Origin: Nisaea nitritireducens
GTDB lineage: Bacteria > Pseudomonadota > Alphaproteobacteria > Thalassobaculales > Thalassobaculaceae
Length of the DNA: 36,638 nt
NCBI RefSeq assembly: GCF_014904795.1
Contig: NZ_JACZFS010000062.1
Span: 1 to 36,638 of the forward strand
Reading direction: 5' to 3'
The notes below the pieces were generated by a model that made no database searches, was not told the DNA's origin, and worked only from the letters and a program-made list of their open reading frames with translations. Positions 24,397 through 33,523 of the stretch are shown here, piece by piece. Each line of letters starts with the position of its first letter. Position 1 is the stretch's first letter. The position numbers and the translations under genes were made by a program.

Positions 24397-25980
24397 ATGC
24401 GCAAAGCATTCACCGCCCTTGCGGTAGCGGCCGTCGTTGCCGCTTCCGGAGGTCTCGCCGAGGCGAAGACCTTGAAGTGGGGTTTCCAGACAGACACTAC
24501 ATCTCTCGATCCGCACGCCCACAACGTGACCTTCACCCTCGGTTTCCTCGGAAACATCTATGAGGGTCTGGTTCGTCGCGACGCGGATCTGAAATTCGAG
24601 CCGGGTCTCGCGACCAAGTGGGAGAACCTTGAGCCGACCCGCTGGAGGTTCCACCTCCGCAAAGGCGTCAAGTTCCACAACGGGAACGACTTCAACGCGG
24701 ACGACGTCCTGTTCTCCTACGAACGGACGAACAACGAGGACGCCAACCTGCGCGGCCGCGTCGTCGGCATCAAGGAAGTCGTCAAGGTTGACGATTACAC
24801 GGTCGACTTCATTACCGAGAAGCCCAATCCCATCATTTATTATGAGTGGGATACCTGGTTCATTATGGACAAGGAGTGGTCCGAAGAAAAAGGCGCCACG
24901 ACCCCGACGAATACCTCTACGGGTGTCGAGAGCTATGCCGCTCACCACGAGAACGGCACAGGCGCTTTCACCATCACCGAACGCCAGACCGACGTGAAGA
25001 CGGTCCTGGTTCCGTTCAAGGACTGGTGGGACAAGCCGCAGCATAACCTGACCGAAGTCATCATGACCCCGATCGGCCAGGACGCGACCCGCGTCGCGGC
25101 TCTGTTGTCCGGCGAAGTCGACATGGTCTATCCGGTGCCGGTTCAGGACATCAAGCGGGTGAACAGCAACGACGGTACCAGCGTGCTGGTCGGCCCGGAG
25201 CTGCGCACCATCTTCCTGTTCTTCGATACGTTCCGTGACGAGCTGCTCTATTCCAACGTGAAGGGCAAGAACCCGTTCAAGGAGCTCAAGGTCCGCCAGG
25301 CCGTGTATCACGCGATCGATATCGAGGCGATCAAGAAGAAGATCATGCGTGGTCTCTCCGATCCGTCCGCGATCATGATTTCGCCGAAGCTGTTCGATAA
25401 GTCGGAAGGCTTCACTCGCCTGCCGTACGATCGCAGCAAAGCCAAGGCTCTGCTGGCCGAAGCCGGTTATCCGGACGGGTTCGAAACCCGGATGGATTGC
25501 CCGAACGATCGCTACGTCAATGACGAGCAGATCTGTCAGGCCATCGTGTCCATGCTCGCCAAGGTCGGCATCAAGTCCTCCCTGGTGGCGCAGCCGAAAG
25601 CGAAGTACTTCGCGGCGATCAACCCGAAGGGCGGCAGCGATTACGCCTTCGGCCTGCTCGGCTGGACGCCGGGTAGCTTCGACTCCTGGAACGTGCTGTT
25701 CAACCTGCTGAACACGCCGAAGCCGGACGAAGGCCGTGGCCCGTATAACTATTCTGGCTACAGCAACGCACGGGTCGATGAGCTGACCGACATGATCGGT
25801 GTCGAAACCGACAAGGCAAAGCGCGACGCGATGATCGAGGAAGCTTTCAAGATCTCCACGTCCGAAGTTGCTACCGTCCCGCTTCACCAGCAGGCTCTCG
25901 CCTGGGGCAAGCGCGACAACATCGAGCTGAAGCAGCGTGCTGACAACCAGTTCCGCTTCTACTACGTCAACGTGAAGTAA
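24397..25980 (+). CDS. ABC transporter substrate-binding protein, dipeptide/oligopeptide family (SBP_bac_5)
   Basis: A 527-residue periplasmic binding protein. The signal peptide is residues 1-23 (MRKAFTALAVAAVVAASGGL, cleavage after AEA). The mature protein starts with TLKWGFQTDTTSLDPHAHN and has FEPGLATKWENLEPTRWRFHLRKGVKFHNG, the family signature of cluster 5 binding proteins. Members bind di- or oligopeptides, nickel, glutathione or opine-like compounds, so the ligand is open. There is no lipobox Cys. GGGGAG lies six bases before the ATG at 24397. It is the first gene of a five-gene importer operon and is separated from the permeases by a hairpin, which usually raises its expression relative to the rest. 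Confidence 0.95.
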   Translation: MRKAFTALAVAAVVAASGGLAEAKTLKWGFQTDTTSLDPHAHNVTFTLGFLGNIYEGLVRRDADLKFEPGLATKWENLEPTRWRFHLRKGVKFHNGNDFNADDVLFSYERTNNEDANLRGRVVGIKEVVKVDDYTVDFITEKPNPIIYYEWDTWFIMDKEWSEEKGATTPTNTSTGVESYAAHHENGTGAFTITERQTDVKTVLVPFKDWWDKPQHNLTEVIMTPIGQDATRVAALLSGEVDMVYPVPVQDIKRVNSNDGTSVLVGPELRTIFLFFDTFRDELLYSNVKGKNPFKELKVRQAVYHAIDIEAIKKKIMRGLSDPSAIMISPKLFDKSEGFTRLPYDRSKAKALLAEAGYPDGFETRMDCPNDRYVNDEQICQAIVSMLAKVGIKSSLVAQPKAKYFAAINPKGGSDYAFGLLGWTPGSFDSWNVLFNLLNTPKPDEGRGPYNYSGYSNARVDELTDMIGVETDKAKRDAMIEEAFKISTSEVATVPLHQQALAWGKRDNIELKQRADNQFRFYYVNVK

Positions 25981-25999
25981 TTCACGGACGAATGGGTAA

Positions 26000-26021
26000 G
26001 GGCCGGTCTCAGGACCGGCCC
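26000..26021 (+). terminator. Hairpin between binding-protein and permease genes (attenuator-like)
   Basis: GGGCCGGTC (26000-26008) and GACCGGCCC (26013-26021) form a perfect 9-bp stem with a TCAG loop, 19 bases after the binding-protein stop. Only four T's follow (CCTGCCTTTT), so it may act as a partial terminator or as an RNA-stabilising stem that protects the upstream message. Confidence 0.6.
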
Positions 26022-26068
26022 CTGCCTTTTGAGAGATCTGCTAAACCTGCCGGAAAGCGTGACCGTTT

Positions 26069-27055
26069 ATGGTTGCATTCATTCTTCGTCGGCTGGCCCA
26101 ATCCATCCTTGTGATGCTGGTGGTCGGCCTCGTTGCCTTTTTCATGTTCCAGTTCCTCGGCGATCCCGTGAACCAGATGGTCGGGGTCGACACGCCGATT
26201 GCAGAGCGCGAAGCCCTGCGCGAACGGCTCGGCCTGAATGATCCGTTGATCATTCGTTTCGGGAAGTTCGTCGTGAACGCGGCGCAGCTCGAATTTGGTT
26301 TGTCCTATCAGCACAAGTCGCCTGTTACCGACCTGTTGCTGGAGCGGTTACCTGCAACCATCGAGCTCAGCATGGTTTCCGCCGTGATTGCCTTTGCGCT
26401 GGCCTTGCCGGCAGGCGTCTATACGGGACTTTACCGGAACCGGTGGAGCAGCAAGGCGATGCTGACCCTGTCGCTGGTCGGAATATCCGTGCCGACCTTC
26501 CTGATCGGTATTCTCTTCATTTATCTCTTTGCCGTTGTGCTTGGCTGGTTGCCGTCCTTCGGGCGCGGCGATGTGGTCACGCTGCCGGGGGGCTGGACGA
26601 CTGGTCTCCTGACGACCAGCGGCCTGAAGGCGATCATCCTTCCCGCCCTGACGCTCGGCCTGTTCACCCTGACCTTGATCATGCGGCTGATCCGCGCGGA
26701 AATGCTGGAAGTGCTGCGCACGGACTACATCAAGTTCGCGCGGGCCCGCGGGCTGACCAACCGTGCTGTTAATTTCGGCCATGCTCTGAAGAACACGCTG
26801 GTGCCGGTGATCACGGTGACCGGCCTGCTGCTCGGCAATCTGATCGCCTTTGCGATCATTACCGAGAGTGTGTTCCAGTGGCCCGGCATGGGGCGCCTGT
26901 TCCTGCAATCCATTCAGGAAGTCGACCTGCCCGTCATGTCCGCCTATCTGGTGATGATTTCCTTCCTCTTCGTCGTTCTGAACCTGGTCGTCGATATTCT
27001 CTATTACGTCGTGGATCCGCGCTTGCGCGTTGAAGGCCACGGCGGCGGACATTGA
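26069..27055 (+). CDS. ABC transporter permease, DppB/OppB family
   Basis: A 328-residue inner-membrane permease with six predicted helices. It has the N-terminal FILRRLAQSILVMLVVGLV of the DppB family and the cytoplasmic EAA loop, here RAEMLEVLRTDYIKFARARG, which contacts the ATPase subunits. The C-terminal WPGMGRLFLQSIQEVDLPV is typical. It forms the translocation channel with the next permease. The start is the first ATG of the conserved N-terminus; its ribosome-binding site is weak (GGAAAGCG about 12 bases upstream). The next gene starts 11 bases after the stop. Confidence 0.94.
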   Translation: MVAFILRRLAQSILVMLVVGLVAFFMFQFLGDPVNQMVGVDTPIAEREALRERLGLNDPLIIRFGKFVVNAAQLEFGLSYQHKSPVTDLLLERLPATIELSMVSAVIAFALALPAGVYTGLYRNRWSSKAMLTLSLVGISVPTFLIGILFIYLFAVVLGWLPSFGRGDVVTLPGGWTTGLLTTSGLKAIILPALTLGLFTLTLIMRLIRAEMLEVLRTDYIKFARARGLTNRAVNFGHALKNTLVPVITVTGLLLGNLIAFAIITESVFQWPGMGRLFLQSIQEVDLPVMSAYLVMISFLFVVLNLVVDILYYVVDPRLRVEGHGGGH

Positions 27056-27065
27056 GGGCCGGATG

Positions 27066-28016
27066 ATGACTGATACAACCTCACCCAAACCCGTCTCCGC
27101 GAAGCCGAGCCTGCTCTACCGGATCTGGGATCACGAGCTTTGCTACAGCTTCCGGAATTCTCCTCTTACCGTGGCGGCGGCAGTGGTCACGCTGTTGCTT
27201 ATCCTGTCGGCGGTGTTCGCCGGGGTCATCGCGCCACACAATCCGTTCGATCTGGCATCCATCGACCTGATGGATTCCGAGCTGCCGCCGGCCTGGACCG
27301 AGGACGGAGAGGCTCGCTTCCTGCTTGGAACGGATAATCTCGGCCGCGATATCTATTCGACCATTCTTTACGGCATGCGGATCTCGCTGCTGGTTGGTTT
27401 TGCCAGTGTCGTGTTGTCCGCGGTGATCGGGATCGCTGCCGGTCTTGCTGCCGGGTATATCGGTGGCAAGGTGGATGCCGTGATCATGCGGATCGCGGAT
27501 ATCCAGCTTTCCTTCCCGACCATCCTGATCGCCCTGCTGATCGACGGGATCATGCGTGGGATCCTGGACCGGGAACAGCATGACGCGATGATCATCCCGG
27601 TGCTGGTGCTTTCCATCGGCATTTCGAACTGGGTGCAATATGCCCGTACGGTGCGCGGCTCGACCCTGGTTGAGCGGAACAAGGAATATGTCCAGGCGGC
27701 CCGGATCATCGGCCTGCATCCGATCCTGATCATGATCCGGCACGTGCTGCCGAACGTGATGGGCCCGGTGCTGGTTATCGCTACGCTGGGTCTTGCCTTT
27801 GCCATTCTGACGGAAGCGACCCTGTCCTTCCTCGGCGTCGGCATGCCGCCGACCGAGCCGTCACTCGGCACCCTGATCCAGATCGGTAACGATTTCCTGT
27901 TCTCTGGCCTCTGGTGGATCTCGATCTTCCCTGGGATGACGCTGGCGGTCCTCGTGCTCGCCGTCAATCTCCTCGGGGATTGGCTCCGTGACGCCCTCAA
28001 CCCGAAGCTGCGCTAA
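27066..28016 (+). CDS. ABC transporter permease, DppC/OppC family
   Basis: A 316-residue inner-membrane permease with the OppC N-terminal domain (FRNSPLTVAAAVVTLLLILS) and the conserved LLGTDNLGRDIYSTILYGMRIS. The EAA-like loop is VERNKEYVQAARIIGLHP. ATG 27066 has GAGGG seven bases upstream; an ATG at 27063 is next to it, and a TTG at 27030 would overlap the previous gene. The stop TAA shares one base with the next ATG (TAATG), so translation is coupled to the ATPase gene. Confidence 0.94.
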   Translation: MTDTTSPKPVSAKPSLLYRIWDHELCYSFRNSPLTVAAAVVTLLLILSAVFAGVIAPHNPFDLASIDLMDSELPPAWTEDGEARFLLGTDNLGRDIYSTILYGMRISLLVGFASVVLSAVIGIAAGLAAGYIGGKVDAVIMRIADIQLSFPTILIALLIDGIMRGILDREQHDAMIIPVLVLSIGISNWVQYARTVRGSTLVERNKEYVQAARIIGLHPILIMIRHVLPNVMGPVLVIATLGLAFAILTEATLSFLGVGMPPTEPSLGTLIQIGNDFLFSGLWWISIFPGMTLAVLVLAVNLLGDWLRDALNPKLR

Positions 28017-28996
28017 TGTCGAAACATCTTCTTGAAGTCAAAAACCTCCGTATCGAGTTTCCGACGCGGAAGGGCTTGTTGACGGCCATTGACGATGTGT
28101 CTTTCCACATCGACGAAGGCGAAGTGCTCGGCGTGGTCGGGGAATCCGGCGCCGGAAAATCCCTCACCGGAGCGGCCATCATCGGCCTGCTGGAACCTCC
28201 GGGACGGGTCGCCGGCGGCGAGATCGTCATGAACGGACGGCGGATCGACAATCTCGGCTACGAAGAGATGCGGAAGATCCGCGGGCGTGAGATCGGTGCG
28301 ATCTTCCAGGACCCGCTGACCAGCCTCAACCCGCTCTATACGGTCGGCCGCCAGCTTACCGAGACGATCATGACCCATACGGACATGACGCCGACGAAAG
28401 CCCGGGAACGCGCCGTCGAGTTGCTGACCGAGGTCGGCATTCCGGCACCGGAGAAGCGGGTCGATCAGTATCCGCACCAGTTCTCCGGTGGCATGCGCCA
28501 GCGTGTCGTCATCGCGCTCGCCCTGTGCGTCAACCCGAAGCTTGTGGTTGCCGACGAGCCGACCACGGCGCTCGACGTCTCGATCCAGGCGCAGATCATC
28601 GCACTGCTGAAGAAGCTCTGCCGGGATCACGGCACGGCGGTCATGCTGGTGACGCACGATATGGGCGTGATTGCTGAAACCGCCGACCGGGTGGCTGTCA
28701 TGTATGCCGGGCGCATTGCGGAGATCGGTCCGGTGCGCCAGGTCGTGAAGCAGGCCAAGCATCCCTATACCGAAGGCCTGATGGGCTCGATCCCGGTGAT
28801 CGGCCACACGGACGAGAAACTGCGCCAGATCGAAGGCTCCATGCCGCGTCTGACCAACATCCCGACCGGGTGCGCTTTCAATCCGCGCTGCCCGAAAGCG
28901 TTCGATCGCTGCTTCAAGGAGCGGCCGGACCCGATCGATGTGGACGGTACCGAAGTTGCCTGCTGGCTCTATGACAAGGAGGCGGCCCATGTCTGA
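28016..28996 (+). CDS. ABC transporter ATP-binding protein, DppD/OppD family
   Basis: A 326-residue ATPase with Walker [10 protein letters not shown]-loop [10 protein letters not shown], signature FSGGMRQRV, Walker [12 protein letters not shown] and switch His in VTHDMGV. The C-terminal oligopeptide-type extension carries a Cys cluster, [19 protein letters not shown], which in related transporters can bind an iron-sulfur cluster. It energises the importer together with the next ATPase. It overlaps the upstream permease by one base and the next gene by eight. Confidence 0.95.
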   Translation: MSKHLLEVKNLRIEFPTRKGLLTAIDDVSFHIDEGEVLGVVGESGAGKSLTGAAIIGLLEPPGRVAGGEIVMNGRRIDNLGYEEMRKIRGREIGAIFQDPLTSLNPLYTVGRQLTETIMTHTDMTPTKARERAVELLTEVGIPAPEKRVDQYPHQFSGGMRQRVVIALALCVNPKLVVADEPTTALDVSIQAQIIALLKKLCRDHGTAVMLVTHDMGVIAETADRVAVMYAGRIAEIGPVRQVVKQAKHPYTEGLMGSIPVIGHTDEKLRQIEGSMPRLTNIPTGCAFNPRCPKAFDRCFKERPDPIDVDGTEVACWLYDKEAAHV

Positions 28997-30089
28997 GACA
29001 GCGACCGCAACCCATGAAACCGCAACCCACGACGAGTTGAAGCCCGGCGTTCCGATCCTCGAGGTCAAAGGGCTGAAACGGTATTTCGACGTATCCGCCC
29101 CATGGCTGAACCGGGTGCTCGAAGGGCAGCCGAAACAGATCCTGAAGGCTGTCGACGGCATCGATTTCGAGATCAAGGCGGGCGAGACCTTCAGTCTTGT
29201 CGGCGAATCCGGCTGCGGCAAGTCCACGGTGGCGAAACTGATTGTCGGCCTGCACGGGCCGAGCAGCGGCTCCATCGAGTTCGAAGGCATGGATATCGCC
29301 GGCCGCTCCCGCAAGGAGATGGCACCGATCCGTCGCCGTCTGCAGATGATCTTCCAGGATCCCTATGCCAGCCTCAATCCACGCTGGAAGGTACGGGACA
29401 TCATTGCCGAGCCGATCCGTGCCTTTGACCTGGCGGACAGCCCGGACGAGGTGCTGGAGCGTGTCGGGCAGTTGCTGACCCAGGTCGGCCTGTCGCCGGC
29501 AGATGGCGAAAAATACCCGCACGAATTCTCCGGCGGCCAGCGCCAGCGGCTGTCGATTGCCCGCGCCCTTGCAAGCGAGCCGGATTTCCTGGTCTGCGAT
29601 GAGCCGACATCCGCGCTCGACGTGTCGGTGCAGGCTCAGATTCTCAACCTGATGCGGGATCTGCAGAAGGAACTGGGGCTGACTTATCTCTTCATCAGCC
29701 ACAATCTGGCCGTGGTCTGCCACGTCTCCGACCGGGTCGGTGTGATGTATCTCGGTCGTCTGGCCGAGGTCGCGCCGTCTGATATCCTGTTCAGCAAGCC
29801 GCGCCATCCCTATACGCGGCTGTTGCTGGATACCATCCCGGATCTGGAAATGTCCGGCCGTGACCGGATGCCGGTGGCCGGCGAAGTCCCGAACCCGATC
29901 AACCCGCCGTCAGGCTGCGCCTTCCATCCGCGCTGCCCCTTCGCCGACGACCGCTGCATGAGCGAACGCCCGGAGCCGAAGCCGACCGGCGACGGCGCAC
30001 TCGTCGCCTGTCACGGCATCGAGGAAGGCCGCATTCCGGACGCGCCGATCATCGGCAAGCCGGCGGTGCCGGAGGGTTTGGGCGCATAG
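28989..30089 (+). CDS. ABC transporter ATP-binding protein, DppF/OppF family
   Basis: A 366-residue ATPase with Walker A GESGCGKS, Q-loop FQDPYASLNP, signature FSGGQRQRLS, Walker B VCDEPTSALDVS and ISHNLAVV. The C-terminus has the Cys motif SGCAFHPRCPFADDRC, like its partner. The N-terminal 25 residues are Thr/His-rich ([16 protein letters not shown]) and not part of the fold. AAGGAGG lies six bases before the ATG at 28989, inside the previous gene; longer in-frame starts within that gene are unlikely. It is the last gene of the operon, with a strong terminator 49 bases downstream. Confidence 0.95.
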   Translation: MSETATATHETATHDELKPGVPILEVKGLKRYFDVSAPWLNRVLEGQPKQILKAVDGIDFEIKAGETFSLVGESGCGKSTVAKLIVGLHGPSSGSIEFEGMDIAGRSRKEMAPIRRRLQMIFQDPYASLNPRWKVRDIIAEPIRAFDLADSPDEVLERVGQLLTQVGLSPADGEKYPHEFSGGQRQRLSIARALASEPDFLVCDEPTSALDVSVQAQILNLMRDLQKELGLTYLFISHNLAVVCHVSDRVGVMYLGRLAEVAPSDILFSKPRHPYTRLLLDTIPDLEMSGRDRMPVAGEVPNPINPPSGCAFHPRCPFADDRCMSERPEPKPTGDGALVACHGIEEGRIPDAPIIGKPAVPEGLGA

Positions 30090-30137
30090 CGCTCAATTAC
30101 ACCGATCAAGAGGTTCAGGTGCTGTGCCCTGAAAAAG

Positions 30138-30172
30138 AAAGGCCCCGGGATATATTCCTCGGGGCCTTTTTT
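30138..30172. terminator. Bidirectional intrinsic terminator
   Basis: AAAGGCCCCG (30138-30147) pairs with CGGGGCCTTT (30160-30169), extended inside by GGA/TCC with a one-base bulge. Six T's follow on the plus strand and TTTCTTTTT on the minus strand. It separates the convergent ABC operon and propionyl-CoA synthetase genes. Confidence 0.9.
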
Positions 30173-30211
30173 ATTTCGGGCAATATGAACGACCGATTGG
30201 TCAGCTAAGAG

Positions 30212-32104
30212 CTACTTCGCGTAGCCGATCTCGGTGAGCGCTTCCTTGATCTCTGGCAGGATCGACGCATCGTCGATGGTGGCCGGCATCGGATAATCCT
30301 GGCTGTCGGCGATCTTCTGCATGGTGCCGCGCAGGATCTTGCCGGAGCGGGTCTTCGGCAGGCGATGGACGATTGTGGCCTGCTTGAAGGCGGCCACCGG
30401 GCCGATCCGGTCGCGGACCATCTGCACCAGTTCCTTCAGGATCTGCTCGTTCGGTGTGTTCACGCCGTCCTTCAGGACCACGAAACCGAGCGGGACCTGG
30501 CCCTTGAGCTGGTCGGCGACTCCGATGACGGCACATTCCGCGACGGCCGGGTGGCCCGCCAGCACTTCTTCCATGCCGCCCGTGGACAGCCGGTGTCCGG
30601 CGACATTGATGATGTCGTCCGTCCGGCTCATCACATAGAGATAGCCGTCCTCATCCATATAGCCGGCGTCCCCGGTCTTGTAGTAGCCGGGATAGTCCGC
30701 GAGGTAGCTGTCAACGAACCGGTCGTCGTTCTGCCAGAGCGTCGGCAGGGAGCCGGGGGGCATGGGCAGCTTGATGGAAATGGCGCCGATCTCGCCGCGC
30801 TTCATTTCCTTGTTCGCCTCATCGAGGATCTGCACGTCCCAGCCGGGCACGGCCCGTGTGGGCGAGCCGGCCTTGACCGGAAGCTCCTCGATACCGAGGC
30901 AGTTGGAGGCGATTGGCCAGCCGGTTTCGGTCTGCCACCAGTGATCCACCACCGGCACTTTCAGCTTTTCCTCGCACCAGTGCAGTGTGTCCGGGTCGCA
31001 GCGCTCGCCAGCCAGGAACTGGGCCTTGTAGTGGCTGAGGTCGTAATCCGCGAGCAGCTTGCCGTCCGGGTCTTCCTTCTTGATCGCCCGGATAGCGGTC
31101 GGCGCGGTGAACATGGTGCTGACCTTGTGCTCGGAGATGACCCGCCAGAAGGCACCCGCATCCGGTGTGCCGACCGGCTTGCCCTCATAGAGCATTGTGG
31201 TGCAGCCGTGGAACAGCGGGGCGTAGACGATATAGGAATGGCCAACCACCCAGCCGACATCCGACGCTGCCCAGAAGACCTCTCCCGGATCGACCCCGTA
31301 GATATTCTTCATCGACCATTTGAGGGCAACGATATGGCCGCCGGTCGACCTGACCACTCCCTTGGGAACGCCCGTCGTGCCTGAGGTGTAGAGAATGTAG
31401 CAAGGGTCCGTCGCGAGCACTTCTGCACAAGGCGCCGGCGCCACACCTTCATGGGCGGCGTTCCATTCAATGTCACGGCCGGGCGTCAGTTTGGCCTCCG
31501 CCATGGGGCGCTGATGGACAATGCAATGATCCGGCTTGTGGGTCGCCATCTCGATGGCGCCGTCGAGCAGCGGCATGTAGGCGACGGTGCGGCCGGGCTC
31601 GATGCCGCAGGAGGCGCTGACGATCAGCTTCGGTTTGCAGTCGTCGATCCGCTTGGCCAGCTCGTTCGAGGCGAAGCCGCCGAAGACCACCGAATGCACC
31701 GCGCCGATCCGTGTCGCGGCCAGCATGGCAATCACGGCTTCAGGGATCATCGGCATGTAGATGATCACCCGGTCTCCATAGCCGAGACCGTATTTCGCAA
31801 GGACGCCAGCAAAGGCGGCGACCTTGTCGGTCAACTCGCTGTAGGTGAAGGTCTGCTTGGTGTCGGTGACCGGGCTGTCATAAATCAGGGCCGCCTGGTC
31901 GCCGCGGCCTTCTTCGACATGCCGGTCAAGCGCGTTGTAGCAGGTGTTCGTCGTGCCGCCGGCATACCAGCGATAGAATGGCGGGTTGGTGTCGTCGAGG
32001 ACCTTGTCCCAGCGCTTGAACCAGAAAATGTCTTCGGCCGCCGCGCCCCAGAATGCTTCCGGGTCGTCGAGAGAATGCCGATAGACGGCGTCGAACTGGC
32101 CCAT
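30212..32104 (-). CDS. prpE: Propionyl-CoA synthetase (acetyl-CoA synthetase family)
   Basis: A 630-residue AMP-forming acyl-CoA synthetase. The AMP-binding motif is LYTSGTTGVPKGVVRSTGGH, followed by SDVGWVVGHSYIVYAPL, WWQTETGWPI and GDAGYMDEDGYLYVMSRTDD. The hinge and catalytic lysine are in PKTRSGKILRGTMQKI (about Lys589), the site of acetylation in many relatives. NPPFYRWYAGGTTNTCYNALDRH and the RGTMQ sequence are closer to PrpE than to acetyl-CoA synthetase. It would activate propionate, and perhaps acetate, to the CoA ester for central metabolism. GGGAGG lies eight bases before the ATG at 32104. No methylcitrate genes are adjacent, so its pathway partners are elsewhere. Confidence 0.88.
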   Translation of the reverse strand: MGQFDAVYRHSLDDPEAFWGAAAEDIFWFKRWDKVLDDTNPPFYRWYAGGTTNTCYNALDRHVEEGRGDQAALIYDSPVTDTKQTFTYSELTDKVAAFAGVLAKYGLGYGDRVIIYMPMIPEAVIAMLAATRIGAVHSVVFGGFASNELAKRIDDCKPKLIVSASCGIEPGRTVAYMPLLDGAIEMATHKPDHCIVHQRPMAEAKLTPGRDIEWNAAHEGVAPAPCAEVLATDPCYILYTSGTTGVPKGVVRSTGGHIVALKWSMKNIYGVDPGEVFWAASDVGWVVGHSYIVYAPLFHGCTTMLYEGKPVGTPDAGAFWRVISEHKVSTMFTAPTAIRAIKKEDPDGKLLADYDLSHYKAQFLAGERCDPDTLHWCEEKLKVPVVDHWWQTETGWPIASNCLGIEELPVKAGSPTRAVPGWDVQILDEANKEMKRGEIGAISIKLPMPPGSLPTLWQNDDRFVDSYLADYPGYYKTGDAGYMDEDGYLYVMSRTDDIINVAGHRLSTGGMEEVLAGHPAVAECAVIGVADQLKGQVPLGFVVLKDGVNTPNEQILKELVQMVRDRIGPVAAFKQATIVHRLPKTRSGKILRGTMQKIADSQDYPMPATIDDASILPEIKEALTEIGYAK

Positions 32105-32222
32105 ATTCCGAGCCTCCCTGATAACGTTTTTTATAGTGTTTCTCTGACCGCATGGTCGATGGCCATGCCGCGCAAATCAAGCCCCAGATTGCCGCAGCTT
32201 CGGGCGCTTCGGGAAGTTGGCA

Positions 32223-33461
32223 CTATCCACCAAGAAATTTCCCGAGAATTCCTTTGCTGCCGCCGTTCAGGTCGGTCTCGTCGGCAAGTTGTTCGTCCTG
32301 CTCATCGCGTTCCTGTGCATGCAGGAGTTCGACCCGGTCGCGGCGGATGAAGTCCTCGACACCACGGCCCTGGAACAGGGTGATACCAAGCGCGTGCAGA
32401 TCCGGGATCGCCGTACCGTCAACGCAATTGTAGAGGATGAAGCGCTCGGGGCCGAGCTTTGCTACGCATGCCGAAAAGGCGGCCCAGTCTGTTTCGTTCC
32501 CCGGTGTCAGGTGCGGATCCCACATGACTTTCAGATAGGCAAAGCTCTCTGGCGGCACTTCTAGTTTCGGCAGGGATGTCCAGCGAACACCGTCGAGGGC
32601 AATGGGAAATTTCTCATGCTTGAGATCATCCACCATGCGGTCGAAGTCGGCCCGCTCGTGCAGTGCCTCGACATAGGGCACTTCAAGGATGATGCGCTTG
32701 CGGGTGGTCATCGGAATGTCGGCGAAGGCCTCGTCCAGCTCGCTCTCGATAACCACCGTGCTGTTGACGTTCACCGTATAGGTCCTGTCCGCCTTGAGGC
32801 GATCTTCCACCAGATGGTCGAGCATGCGGATATCGACGACTTCGATCACTTTCTCGAAAAGCCAGGGATTGGCCCGGATGTCCTGCCCGAACATATCGTC
32901 GAGCGCGTCAATGGAGACGGTAAGCGCACTGGCCAGGGAAGTCGGCTGATGCAGGTTGGTAAGATCCCAGATCGCCTGCTCACGCACCAGATTGGAGATA
33001 TCGGCATTTCGGAGCGACTCGAAGAGCCGCATGAAACTCTGCAGCTCGCCGCTGTCGCGGCTGGGTTGCCGCGTGTTGTCGACTTCTGACATGAGTTTGC
33101 GACAGATCTTCGCAAGCTTGTTTGCTTCCGTCTTGATACTGAATTCCTGATGCCGCGCGGCACCGCGTCCGCTGCGCTTCAGGAACGCGTCGAGCCGGTC
33201 GACCGCCTGGACGGCCAGATGTGTCTGGTCGTCCGGGGTGACGATGGCGACGATATGGTGGGCTAGCCGGTACATCCGGGATTTGCCGTCTTTCGGGACC
33301 ACGTCGATGCGCGCAATCAGCGTCCGGAAAAAAATCGGATCGTTGATATGGGGAATGGAAGACAGGTCTATCAGGATGGTCGTGAGACCAAGTTTGTTGG
33401 CCGAGGCGTCTTCTGTCAGAGCCAGCAGCTCCGCTTCTTCGGTCTGCATGCGGGCGTCCAT
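32223..33461 (-). CDS. Degenerate GGDEF/EAL-like signalling protein
   Basis: A 412-residue cytoplasmic protein without membrane segments. Its C-terminal half resembles an EAL phosphodiesterase: VNVNSTVVIES (N231), RIILEVPYVEA (E260), FPIALDGVRWTSLPKL where an active enzyme would have ALDDFGTGYSSL (D290 kept, next Asp replaced by Gly), YLKVMW (K311) and ITLFQGRGVEDF (Q364-G365). The EAL signature itself is not seen. The N-terminal part has YRLAHHIVAIVTP where a GGDEF domain would have RxGGDEF. So it probably lacks cyclic-di-GMP turnover activity and may be an effector or scaffold. Homology is inferred from pattern only. ATG 33461 or 33449 could be the start. Its own promoter may lie in the 62-base gap after azlD. 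Confidence 0.6.
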   Translation of the reverse strand: MDARMQTEEAELLALTEDASANKLGLTTILIDLSSIPHINDPIFFRTLIARIDVVPKDGKSRMYRLAHHIVAIVTPDDQTHLAVQAVDRLDAFLKRSGRGAARHQEFSIKTEANKLAKICRKLMSEVDNTRQPSRDSGELQSFMRLFESLRNADISNLVREQAIWDLTNLHQPTSLASALTVSIDALDDMFGQDIRANPWLFEKVIEVVDIRMLDHLVEDRLKADRTYTVNVNSTVVIESELDEAFADIPMTTRKRIILEVPYVEALHERADFDRMVDDLKHEKFPIALDGVRWTSLPKLEVPPESFAYLKVMWDPHLTPGNETDWAAFSACVAKLGPERFILYNCVDGTAIPDLHALGITLFQGRGVEDFIRRDRVELLHAQERDEQDEQLADETDLNGGSKGILGKFLGG

Positions 33462-33523
33462 CCTGTTCTTGTTACCGTGAGTTTGCCCGATCAATGCGGT
33501 GCAAGGCAATCTCGGCAGTTCAG

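Noticed and set aside
24157-25887. Minus-strand open frame of about 576 codons opposite the substrate-binding protein
   Set aside because: Antisense shadow; the plus-strand frame has a signal peptide and family motifs.
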